From: Chryseobacterium sp. HSC-36S06
GTDB taxonomy: Bacteria; Bacteroidota; Bacteroidia; Flavobacteriales; Weeksellaceae
Assembly (NCBI RefSeq): GCF_024171485.1
Contig: NZ_JALJZX010000003.1
Coordinates: 248,001-312,000, forward strand
Length of the DNA: 64,000 nt
Reading direction: 5' to 3'
The first letter of the stretch is position 1. Each line of letters opens with the position of its first letter. Of the stretch, positions 16,382 to 23,741 are shown piece after piece. A program made the translations under genes and the position numbers. The notes under the pieces were generated by a model, which saw only the letters and a program-made list of their open reading frames with translations, was not told the DNA's origin and made no database searches.

Positions 16382-17542
16382 TTAATATTCGGCGTAGATA
16401 TATTTTAAAATATTCCTGTCTTTTTCGGTAAATGGAACTTTTCTGCGTGCCATTGCGAGTTCGGCAACCTCGTACGCCTTTTCAAGTTTGAATTTTTCAT
16501 CGCCTTTCATTCCGCCCCAGGAAAAACTTTCGATCAGGTTGGCCGGAAAGCCGCTTTTGAAAATATTGGCTGCCACTCCCACTACTGTTCCTGTATTAAA
16601 CTGTGTATTAATCGCACTTTTCGAATGATCGCCCATAATTAATCCGGCAAACTGTAAACCTGTGTTGGCGAATCTTTTGGTTCTGTAATTCCAAAGTTTA
16701 ACCTCAGCATAATTGTTTTTAAGGTTCGATGAATTGGTGTCTGCACCGAGATTACACCATTCGCCGATCACGGAATTTCCTATAAATCCATCGTGACCTT
16801 TATTGGAATATCCGAAAATCACAATATTATTCACTTCACCGCCCACTTTTGACTGTGGACCGATGGTGGTTGCACCGTAAATTTTTGCTCCCAAATTAAA
16901 CTTCGATTCTTCGCAAAGCGCGATTGGGCCACGAAGATTACAGCCTTCCATCACTTCTGCGTTCTTGCCAATATAAATTTTCCCGGTTTTGGTGTTTAAA
17001 GTTGAGAATTCTACAGAAGCGCCTTCTTCAATAAACAGATCCTGTGCTTCACCCAGGAAGCCATTGGTATTTGAAAGTTCGGCAGAAACTCTTCCTTTTG
17101 TCATCAAATCAAAATCGAAATTGATGGCTTTTTCGTTGTATGAAAACAAATCCGTCGGTTGTTTGAAGAAAAGCACGCCTTCGTGAACATCGGTCATTTT
17201 CTCAATTTGGTTCAGAGAAAAATTCTTCATATTGATTCTGGCAGCTAAGAGTTCGTTCTCATACACCAAAGCTTCGCCCAATTTCAAATCCTTAATCTGC
17301 TGTAAAACCTCAGCCTCAGGAAGAAAATTAGGAACAATAAACAGACTTTCAACATCTTCCGGCTTTCTGAATTTTTCCTGCAGATAGTCTTCCGTGAGAA
17401 ACGAAACTGAATTTATATCTAAAAGTTTCTGCCATCTTTCGGAGAAGGTAAGGATACCACAACGCATTTCTGCTACGGGTCTTGTGAAAGTAAGCGGTAA
17501 AAAATCTTCCCAGAACTGGGCATCAGAAAAAACGAGCTGCAT
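16382..17542 (-). CDS. GlmU-like nucleotidyltransferase/acyltransferase (Bacteroidota type)
   Basis: 386 residues. The N-terminal domain (1-about 150) begins MQLVFSDAQFWEDFLPLTFT and lacks the LAAGxGTRM pyrophosphorylase loop of normal GlmU. The C-terminal half (about 170-330) is a left-handed beta-helix with hexapeptide repeats (AEVMEGCNLRGPIALCEES, GEWCNLGADTNSSNLKNNY). This matches the alternative GlmU family restricted to Bacteroidota, proposed to make UDP-GlcNAc for peptidoglycan and LPS; activity is inferred. Its -7 box TAATTTTG lies at 17577-17570. It is a separate transcription unit from the trhO operon. Confidence 0.8.
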   Translation of the reverse strand: MQLVFSDAQFWEDFLPLTFTRPVAEMRCGILTFSERWQKLLDINSVSFLTEDYLQEKFRKPEDVESLFIVPNFLPEAEVLQQIKDLKLGEALVYENELLAARINMKNFSLNQIEKMTDVHEGVLFFKQPTDLFSYNEKAINFDFDLMTKGRVSAELSNTNGFLGEAQDLFIEEGASVEFSTLNTKTGKIYIGKNAEVMEGCNLRGPIALCEESKFNLGAKIYGATTIGPQSKVGGEVNNIVIFGYSNKGHDGFIGNSVIGEWCNLGADTNSSNLKNNYAEVKLWNYRTKRFANTGLQFAGLIMGDHSKSAINTQFNTGTVVGVAANIFKSGFPANLIESFSWGGMKGDEKFKLEKAYEVAELAMARRKVPFTEKDRNILKYIYAEY

Positions 17543-17588
17543 ATAAATAAGATTTAAGTTCTATGATTTCAAAATTACAATAAAAAAA

Positions 17589-17610
17589 GTCTTTCAGAAA
17601 CCTGAAAGAC
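17589..17610 (-). terminator. Terminator downstream of rpmE2
   Basis: Perfect 9-bp stem GTCTTTCAG / CTGAAAGAC with a 4-base loop. On the minus strand a run of seven T follows, 27 bases after the rpmE2 stop. Confidence 0.85.
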
Positions 17611-17636
17611 CTTTATATGGGTAAAAAACCTCAATA

Positions 17637-17888
17637 TTATTTTGAGAATTTTTTGTACTTGTTCATGAATTTATCAACTCTACCTGCAGTATCAACCAAT
17701 TTCACTTTACCAGTGTAAAAAGGGTGAGAAGTTGAAGAGATTTCCATTTTCACCAATGGGAAAGTTTCTCCTTCGTATTCAATTGTATCTTTGGTATCTG
17801 CAGTAGATTTGCAAAGAAACATCTCGTCGTTACTCATATCTTTGAAAACAACAAGTCTATAGTTTTCCGGGTGGATTCCGTTTTTCAT
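17637..17888 (-). CDS. rpmE2: 50S ribosomal protein L31, type B
   Basis: 83 residues beginning [18 protein letters not shown], with [20 protein letters not shown] in the middle and [10 protein letters not shown] at the end. It has one cysteine and no CxxC pairs, so it is the zinc-independent type B form. L31 bridges the two ribosomal subunits near the central protuberance. It is monocistronic, with a strong promoter at 17961-17990 and a leader of about 70 bases. Confidence 0.97.
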   Translation of the reverse strand: MKNGIHPENYRLVVFKDMSNDEMFLCKSTADTKDTIEYEGETFPLVKMEISSTSHPFYTGKVKLVDTAGRVDKFMNKYKKFSK

Positions 17889-17960
17889 AATAAAAATTTT
17901 AATAAATTAAAGTTTTGCTTCAGAAGTAGTAATGGATATTCCTCTGCTAATTTTAGACGG

Positions 17961-17990
17961 CAAAAGTACAATTAATTTTTTAATCTGCAA
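17961..17990 (-). promoter_or_regulatory. Promoter of rpmE2
   Basis: Minus-strand TTG (17990-17988), 19 bases, TACTTTTG (17968-17961). The first 16 bases, TTGCAGATTAAAAAAT, are identical to the rpsL promoter at 1241-1226. Confidence 0.8.
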
Positions 17991-18071
17991 ATACTCAGAT
18001 TGATAATTTTAAAATTTTTAGGTTCAACATTTTTAATTAAATTTGAAACTTATATCTATTCCGCTCATTCA

Positions 18072-19454
18072 ATGAATAAAATAAAAATCCTTTTCGCTTT
18101 TTCATTCTGGATGCTGTTAACTGCAGTGTCGTGCAACAGAGATGATATCAGCTTCGACAGTCCTTCTCAGCTGCTGCGTTTTTCGGCGGATACCGTTTTT
18201 CTGGATACCGTTTACAACCAGGTGAGATCCGAAACTTATGCGGTGAAAATTTACAATGACGAAGATAACGATGTGATGATTCCGCGTATTGCTCTGCAAA
18301 ACGGTTCGTCTTCTCTCTATAGAATCAATGTTGATGGCAAAGCCGGGACCGATTTTACCAACATTCCTTTAAGAAAGAAAGACAGTCTTTATATTTTTGT
18401 AGAAATTGCGCCGGTTGCCAACGCACCGGAAGCGATTGCCGAAGAACGTATTCAGTTTCAAACTCCGGCAGGAAGCCAGCATGTAACACTGTTTTCCGTA
18501 GTTCAGGATGCTGAATTTTTTATCCAGACCGACACCAATCCGAACATTTTAAGCAACAATACAAACTGGACGAACGAAAAAGCCAAAATAATCTTTGGAG
18601 ATTTAACACTGGAGGAAGGCAAAACCTTAGATATACAGAAGGGAACCAAGATTTATTTCCATAAAAACAGTGGTTTGAAGATTTCTAAAAATGCAAAACT
18701 CAATGTTTTTGGCGAATTGAATCAGGAGGTTATTTTCCGGGGCGACAGAAACGACCCGAGATACGATACGATCCCGAAAAACTGGAACGGAATTAAGTTC
18801 GACGCAGGCTCTACGCTAGCCATGAACTATGCAAAAGTTTTCGGCGGCACCAGAGGTCTGGAAATGACCGAAACACAGGCAGTGATCAGCAACACAATCA
18901 TTCACACTTTTCAGGAATACGGGATTTTCGCAGTGAAATCAAACATCAATGCATCAAATTTAGTCATGAATAACTGTGGCGAAGCAGCGGTGGGGATTTT
19001 CAAGGGCGGAAATTACAATATCACGCATTCAACTTTAGCCAATTACTGGGACTTTAATTCTGCACTTCCGGCGCTGGGAATCTACGCTACAAACGAATAT
19101 CAGAACGGAACCGTCTTGGAAAACGGACCATTATCTCTAAAAGTGAATAATTCCATAATCTATGGTTCCGCTGAAAACATGGTTGAACTTAAACCAACTT
19201 CCGGGCAGACTTTTTCGACAGAATTCAATTATTCACTGCTTAAATACGGTACGAAAGCAACTTACGCAACCACAAACTCCATTACGAATAAGGATCCGAA
19301 ATTTGTGAATTATTTCACCCAAAAAATGAATTTAAGGTTAAATGAAGATTCACCTGCGAAGGGGAAAGGGAGCCCTGCTGTAGCTGCAACGGTTCCTCTA
19401 GATATTGTGAAAATTTCCAGAACCGCTTCCCCAACGATGGGTGCATATCAATAA
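18072..19454 (+). CDS. Lipoprotein with right-handed beta-helix-like repeats
   Basis: 460 residues from the ATG at 18072 (MNKIKILFAFSFWMLLTAVS); the frame extends upstream to a TTG at 18000 but would cross the -7 box TAAATTTG at 18038-18045. Lipobox TAVSC. Residues about 30-150 look like a beta-sandwich (DTVFLDTVYNQVRSETYAVK). From about 175 there are short parallel-beta repeats (LEEGKTLDIQKGTKIYFHKN, INASNLVMNNCGEAAVGIF), the style of pectate-lyase-like solenoids. It is probably anchored facing the periplasm or surface; ligand or activity is unknown. It starts the cluster lipoprotein-mazG-aroA-SDR, with gaps of 3, 15 and 1 bases. Confidence 0.7.
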   Translation: MNKIKILFAFSFWMLLTAVSCNRDDISFDSPSQLLRFSADTVFLDTVYNQVRSETYAVKIYNDEDNDVMIPRIALQNGSSSLYRINVDGKAGTDFTNIPLRKKDSLYIFVEIAPVANAPEAIAEERIQFQTPAGSQHVTLFSVVQDAEFFIQTDTNPNILSNNTNWTNEKAKIIFGDLTLEEGKTLDIQKGTKIYFHKNSGLKISKNAKLNVFGELNQEVIFRGDRNDPRYDTIPKNWNGIKFDAGSTLAMNYAKVFGGTRGLEMTETQAVISNTIIHTFQEYGIFAVKSNINASNLVMNNCGEAAVGIFKGGNYNITHSTLANYWDFNSALPALGIYATNEYQNGTVLENGPLSLKVNNSIIYGSAENMVELKPTSGQTFSTEFNYSLLKYGTKATYATTNSITNKDPKFVNYFTQKMNLRLNEDSPAKGKGSPAVAATVPLDIVKISRTASPTMGAYQ

Positions 19455-19457
19455 TAT

Positions 19458-19784
19458 ATGGAAATTACCAAACTGCAGAACGAGGTTGATGAATGGATAA
19501 AAACTGTGGGAGTCCGTTATTTTAACGAGCTTACTAACATGGCAATGCTGACTGAAGAGGTAGGCGAAGTTGCCAGAATTATAGCAAGGAGATACGGTGA
19601 ACAGAGCGAAAAGGAAAGCGATAAAACCAAAGATTTGGGAGAAGAACTGGCCGATGTTTTATTCGTGACTTTATGTTTAGCCAACCAAACCGGAACCAAC
19701 CTGCAGGAAGCTTTCGATAAAAAAATGAAACTTAAAACCGAAAGAGATTCAGCACGTCACCAGAATAACGAGAAACTGAAATAA
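19458..19784 (+). CDS. MazG-like nucleotide pyrophosphohydrolase
   Basis: 108 residues, a single MazG domain. Metal-binding motifs are LTEEVGEVAR (about 31-40, EExxE) and GEELADVLF (about 61-69, ExxD). Such proteins hydrolyse (d)NTPs or related nucleotides to the monophosphate and pyrophosphate. It starts 3 bases after the lipoprotein stop and 15 bases before aroA, so it is cotranscribed with both. The exact substrate is not predictable. Confidence 0.85.
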   Translation: MEITKLQNEVDEWIKTVGVRYFNELTNMAMLTEEVGEVARIIARRYGEQSEKESDKTKDLGEELADVLFVTLCLANQTGTNLQEAFDKKMKLKTERDSARHQNNEKLK

Positions 19785-19799
19785 CACATCACTTATTAA

Positions 19800-21035
19800 A
19801 TGTTTTTAGAAAAATCCAGAGTTACTGGGAACAAAACTATAGAAATAAGCGGTTCGAAAAGCATTTCGAATCGCTTGTTGATTCTGCATCAGCTTTTTGA
19901 AAACATTCTCATCGAAAATCTGTCGAATTCTCAGGATACCCAGTTGCTTCAAGCTGCTCTGCAGAGTAATTCCCAAACAATTGATATTCATCACGCCGGA
20001 ACTGCGATGCGGTTTCTCACTTCCTATTGTGCGATCCAGGAAGGTAAAACTGTGGTCATAACAGGCTCTGAGCGAATGAAAAACCGTCCGATTAAATTTC
20101 TGGTCGATGCGTTACGGGATTTGGGTGCCGAAATTTCTTACCTTGAAAAAGAAGGCTATCCGCCGTTGAAAATCACCGGAAAAAAGATTCAAAAAAACAG
20201 CGTCACGATTCCAGCTCATATTTCCAGCCAGTTCATTACATCGCTATTGTTGATTGCTGCCAAGCTTGAAAACGGTCTGGAAATAACGCTTAACGGAAAA
20301 ATCACCTCGAGACCGTACCTTGAAATGACCTTGAAAATCCTGCGTACTGTGGGAATAACCAATCATTGGGAAGGAAATATCATTAAAATAGATCCCAATA
20401 TTCATACAGAGAAGCAGTCTCAAAGCATTCCATTCGTCGTGGAAAGCGACTGGAGCTCGGCCTCTTATTTTTATTCACTGGCGGCTATTTCCCGCGAAAC
20501 CATTAACTTAAAAAGCTTTAAGCCCTATTCTCTCCAGGGAGATTCTATCATTAAAGAAATCTACTGGAAATTTTTCGGCGTAAATACGATTTCCGAAGGT
20601 GCAGAATCTAGGATTTCATTGCTGCCCGAAAATTATTTTAATTTCCCTGAAATTATTTCATTAAATATGAATGACTGTCCGGATATTGCACAAACCCTTT
20701 GCGTAACTGCAACTGCTATGAATATTCCTTTTGAAATTACCGGACTCGAAACTTTGAAAGTAAAAGAAACCGACCGCTTGCTGGCACTGAAGAATGAACT
20801 GTTTAAAATCGGATGTATCGCCGAAATCACCGAAGATTCTATCCATTCCGTGAAATTTTTCGAACCTAATGAGAATATATCGATCGAAACGTATAACGAT
20901 CACAGAATGGCAATGAGTTTCGCTCCCTTTTGCCTTATTAAAGATTTAAAGATTGAAAATCCTGAAGTTGTTGAAAAATCCTATCCTGATTTTTGGCAGG
21001 ATTTCAGAGCACTTACAGACAAAACCGACTCGTAA
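19800..21035 (+). CDS. aroA: 3-phosphoshikimate 1-carboxyvinyltransferase (EPSP synthase)
   Basis: 411 residues. Sixth step of the shikimate pathway: shikimate-3-phosphate plus PEP to EPSP. Conserved elements seen are SGSKSISNR (K20, S21, R25, the S3P/PEP site), HAGTAMRFLTSY, MNDCPDIAQ, LKVKETDRLLALKNEL and TYNDHRMAMSFAP. The second PEP loop has HAGTAMR instead of NAGTAMR. The SDR gene follows after one base. aroQ of the same pathway is unlinked, at 52.8-53.3 kb. Confidence 0.95.
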   Translation: MFLEKSRVTGNKTIEISGSKSISNRLLILHQLFENILIENLSNSQDTQLLQAALQSNSQTIDIHHAGTAMRFLTSYCAIQEGKTVVITGSERMKNRPIKFLVDALRDLGAEISYLEKEGYPPLKITGKKIQKNSVTIPAHISSQFITSLLLIAAKLENGLEITLNGKITSRPYLEMTLKILRTVGITNHWEGNIIKIDPNIHTEKQSQSIPFVVESDWSSASYFYSLAAISRETINLKSFKPYSLQGDSIIKEIYWKFFGVNTISEGAESRISLLPENYFNFPEIISLNMNDCPDIAQTLCVTATAMNIPFEITGLETLKVKETDRLLALKNELFKIGCIAEITEDSIHSVKFFEPNENISIETYNDHRMAMSFAPFCLIKDLKIENPEVVEKSYPDFWQDFRALTDKTDS

Positions 21036-21036
21036 A

Positions 21037-21825
21037 ATGACAATAATAATTACCGGAACTTCTACAGGTATCGGATTCGCATTAGCGGAATACTTCGGCA
21101 AAAAGGGACACAGCGTATTCGGACTGAGCCGCAAAAATGTACTATCCGCCTATTTTAAAACGATTCCGACAGATATTACCGACAATCTGCAGGTTCAGAA
21201 TGCCGTATCGGAAATTTTAAAAACAGAAAAAAATATTGATGTCCTGATCAACAATGCCGGAATGGGTATGGTAGGAGCGGTAGAAGATTCCACACAGGAA
21301 GAAATCATTAAATTATTTAATCTGAATTTAGTGGGTTCTGTACAAATGATGAGTGCTGTTTTGCCATCAATGCGTGCACAGAAACTCGGAAAAATCGTCA
21401 ACATCTCAAGTATTGGAAGTGAAATGGGATTGCCGTTCCGTGGGTTTTATTCTGCCTCAAAATCAGCATTAGACAAAGTGACAGAAGCGATCCGCTACGA
21501 AGTTTCGCCCTGGAATATTGAGGTCTGCACGCTTCATTTAGGCGACATTAAAACAAAAATCGCTGAAAACCGTGTAAAAACAAAAGTTTCTGAACCTTAC
21601 CTAAAGACTTTCGATAAAATTTACGCAATTATGAATGCTCATGTTGATGACGGCACAGAACCAGCAGAAGTTGCTGCTTACATTGAAAAACTGCTGACCA
21701 AAAAATCGTGGAAAGCGCATTACTATTTCGGTAAGTTCGGACAGAAAATTGGCGTTCCACTGAAATGGATCCTTCCTCAGAATTTTTATGAAAACCTTAT
21801 GCGTAAGTATAACCAGATGGATTAG
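21037..21825 (+). CDS. Short-chain dehydrogenase/reductase
   Basis: 262 residues from the ATG at 21037, one base after the aroA stop; the open frame extends into aroA but the Rossmann fold begins here. Dinucleotide motif TGTSTGIGFALA (residues about 6-17), NNAGMGMVG, and catalytic SSIGSEMG with FYSASKSAL (Ser...Tyr-x3-Lys). It is a classical SDR that should use NAD(P)H. The substrate is unknown, and linkage to aroA does not by itself imply a shikimate role. Confidence 0.88.
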   Translation: MTIIITGTSTGIGFALAEYFGKKGHSVFGLSRKNVLSAYFKTIPTDITDNLQVQNAVSEILKTEKNIDVLINNAGMGMVGAVEDSTQEEIIKLFNLNLVGSVQMMSAVLPSMRAQKLGKIVNISSIGSEMGLPFRGFYSASKSALDKVTEAIRYEVSPWNIEVCTLHLGDIKTKIAENRVKTKVSEPYLKTFDKIYAIMNAHVDDGTEPAEVAAYIEKLLTKKSWKAHYYFGKFGQKIGVPLKWILPQNFYENLMRKYNQMD

Positions 21826-21918
21826 ATAAATAATTATATAGCTTTGTCAGCATGTAATTTTTGTCTCCGTACATATTCCAAATAATGTATATTTGTGTAC
21901 AACCCCAAAACTTAAAAA

Positions 21919-22590
21919 ATGAAAATAATTTTCACTTTAATATCTTTGCTTACCGTGTTAGTACTTCAGGCTCAACAGATCAGTGTGAGCGAAATCGCCA
22001 GAAATGCAAAATGGGATAAACTCATCGATGAAGTGAACAATGGCAAGCAGAAAATAAAATATTCGGATATCGACGGGATTCCTTATTATTCTGCCGGTTT
22101 TGCAAACGCAAGGGTTGGTGATACATCGTCTTCGGTTCCTATCCGATATAACACCTTTCTCGATACCGTAGAAATCGTAGCAAACAACGATGTCTACGAA
22201 ATCCCCAGAGAAGAATCCTATCCTAAATTCACTTTTGAGGATGGTAAAACATTAGTTTTGGTCAATACCCGCGACGAGTTTGCCGGCTATTTTTTCGAAA
22301 TTGTATCTGGTAAAAACCGGATTCTGAAGAAAGTGATCACCAAATTTCACAATGCAGTTCCCGCGCCCAATACAATGATTCCGGGCACACCTGCAAAATT
22401 TGAAACATTGAAACCCATTTACTTCATTAAAACTGAAGATGGAATGGTGAGAATTCCCAAAAATACAAAAGATCTGGTTGGAAGTTTCCCGGCCCAAAAG
22501 GAGGCGCTGAACGACTTTCTGAAAAACAATAAGATTAAACTGAACAGTGAACCTGATTTGGTAAAACTGGGAAAGTTTTTAAACCAATAG
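21919..22590 (+). CDS. Secreted protein of unknown function
   Basis: 223 residues with a signal peptide (MKIIFTLISLLTVLVLQAQQ, cleavage about residue 19). No cysteine follows the signal, so it is probably periplasmic rather than a lipoprotein. The mature chain is mixed alpha/beta with no motif I recognise (ends LVKLGKFLNQ). A -7 box TATATTTG at 21888-21895 lies 23 bases upstream. It is monocistronic, ending at a shared bidirectional terminator with metF. Confidence 0.7.
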   Translation: MKIIFTLISLLTVLVLQAQQISVSEIARNAKWDKLIDEVNNGKQKIKYSDIDGIPYYSAGFANARVGDTSSSVPIRYNTFLDTVEIVANNDVYEIPREESYPKFTFEDGKTLVLVNTRDEFAGYFFEIVSGKNRILKKVITKFHNAVPAPNTMIPGTPAKFETLKPIYFIKTEDGMVRIPKNTKDLVGSFPAQKEALNDFLKNNKIKLNSEPDLVKLGKFLNQ

Positions 22591-22595
22591 AAACC

Positions 22596-22627
22596 AAAAG
22601 AGGTGAAAAGTTATTTTCACCTCTTTT
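22596..22627. terminator. Bidirectional terminator between the secreted-protein gene and metF
   Basis: Perfect 14-bp stem AAAAGAGGTGAAAA / TTTTCACCTCTTTT with loop GTTA. It has T runs on the plus side and A-rich sequence on the other, serving two convergent genes. Confidence 0.85.
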
Positions 22628-22630
22628 TTA

Positions 22631-23590
22631 TTAAAATAATTCGCGTGCAATTTTTTTGATATTATCGCTTTTCCCCATAGAATAGAAATGCAGCACCGGA
22701 ACTCCAAAATCCATCAGTTCGCGGCACTGGTTAATCGCCCATTCAATTCCAATCTGTTTTACCGCGGTATTGTCTTTTGCTTTTTCTACGGCCGAAATCA
22801 GATCTTCCGGAAGATCAATGTTGAAAACTTTAGGCAGCATTTGAAGATGGCCTTTAGTCGCAATGGGTTTAATTCCCGGAATTATAGGAACATTAATGCC
22901 AATTTCTCGTGCCTGTTTCACAAATTCGATAAATTTTTTGTTGTCGAAAAACATTTGCGTTACGACATAATCCGCGCCAGCGTCCACTTTTTCTTTGAGC
23001 CATTTCAAATCGTAGTTCATTGACGGCGCCTCGATGTGTTTTTCGGGATAACCTGCCACTCCGATACAGAATTTATTTTGCTGATCGCAGATTTTTCCGT
23101 CGTCGTGAAGGTATTTTCCGCGACCTAGATCGTTCATCTGATTCACGAGATCCATCGCATTTTTATGTCCGCCCGGCGAAGGTTCAAAATACTGCTGCCC
23201 TTTCATCGCGTCACCACGTAAAGCCATCACATTTTCGATGCCGAGATACATACAGTCGACTAAAAGATATTCGGTTTCTTCCATCGAAAATCCTCCGCAT
23301 AAAACGTGTGGAACGGTATCCACATTATATTTATGCTGAATGGCAGAGCAGATTCCCAGCGTTCCTGGACGCATTCTGGTGATCTTACGCTCCATCAGGC
23401 CGTTTCCTTTGTCGAGATAAATATATTCTTCGCGCGAAGTGGTCACATCAATAAACGGAGGTTTAAACTCCATCAGCGGGTCAATGTTTTTATAGAGATC
23501 CTCGATACCGATTCCTTTTTGGGGTGGAACAACTTCCAGAGAGAGTAATGTTTTTCCGTTTGCGTTCTTTATATGTTCTGTAATTTTCAT
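22631..23590 (-). CDS. metF: 5,10-methylenetetrahydrofolate reductase
   Basis: 319 residues from the ATG at 23590 (MKITEHIKNANGKTLLSLEV); an upstream extension of the frame would include the intergenic repeat and is rejected. TIM-barrel flavoprotein with LEVVPPQKG, DVTTSREEY, RMRPGTLGICSAIQ, MALRGD and DYVVTQMFFDN. It reduces methylene-THF to methyl-THF, the methyl donor for MetH. It is the last gene of the methionine locus, 151 bases after the metH C-terminal gene, with a repeat element in the gap. Confidence 0.95.
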   Translation of the reverse strand: MKITEHIKNANGKTLLSLEVVPPQKGIGIEDLYKNIDPLMEFKPPFIDVTTSREEYIYLDKGNGLMERKITRMRPGTLGICSAIQHKYNVDTVPHVLCGGFSMEETEYLLVDCMYLGIENVMALRGDAMKGQQYFEPSPGGHKNAMDLVNQMNDLGRGKYLHDDGKICDQQNKFCIGVAGYPEKHIEAPSMNYDLKWLKEKVDAGADYVVTQMFFDNKKFIEFVKQAREIGINVPIIPGIKPIATKGHLQMLPKVFNIDLPEDLISAVEKAKDNTAVKQIGIEWAINQCRELMDFGVPVLHFYSMGKSDNIKKIARELF

Positions 23591-23632
23591 TTGTCGTTGC
23601 GAGTGTATTAAATAATTATTTTTTTGAAGCTT

Positions 23633-23729
23633 TTTCCCGCTGTCCGTTATATCTTTTTTGCCACAAAATAATATCCCGAAACCGAAAATTTCGCAGGCAA
23701 AAAAGGATGCCACTTCCATCGGGGCTAGG
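23633..23729 (+). repeat. ~97-bp intergenic repeat, copy 1 (plus orientation)
   Basis: In the metH-metF spacer. It starts TTCCCGCTGTCCGTTATATC and ends GATGCCACTTCCATCGGGGC plus a few bases. Inside are complementary arms TTTTTTGCC (23654-23662) and GGCAAAAAA (23696-23704), able to form a long hairpin. Copy 2 at 27526-27621 has the same ends and arms in inverse orientation, while the loop between the arms differs. The structure is like a palindromic REP-type element; family membership is unknown. Confidence 0.7.
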
Positions 23730-23741
23730 AATTCGGATAAT

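Noticed and set aside
23591-23719. N-terminal extension of metF
   Set aside because: The extra codons come from the intergenic repeat, and the conserved MetF sequence begins at the ATG at 23590.
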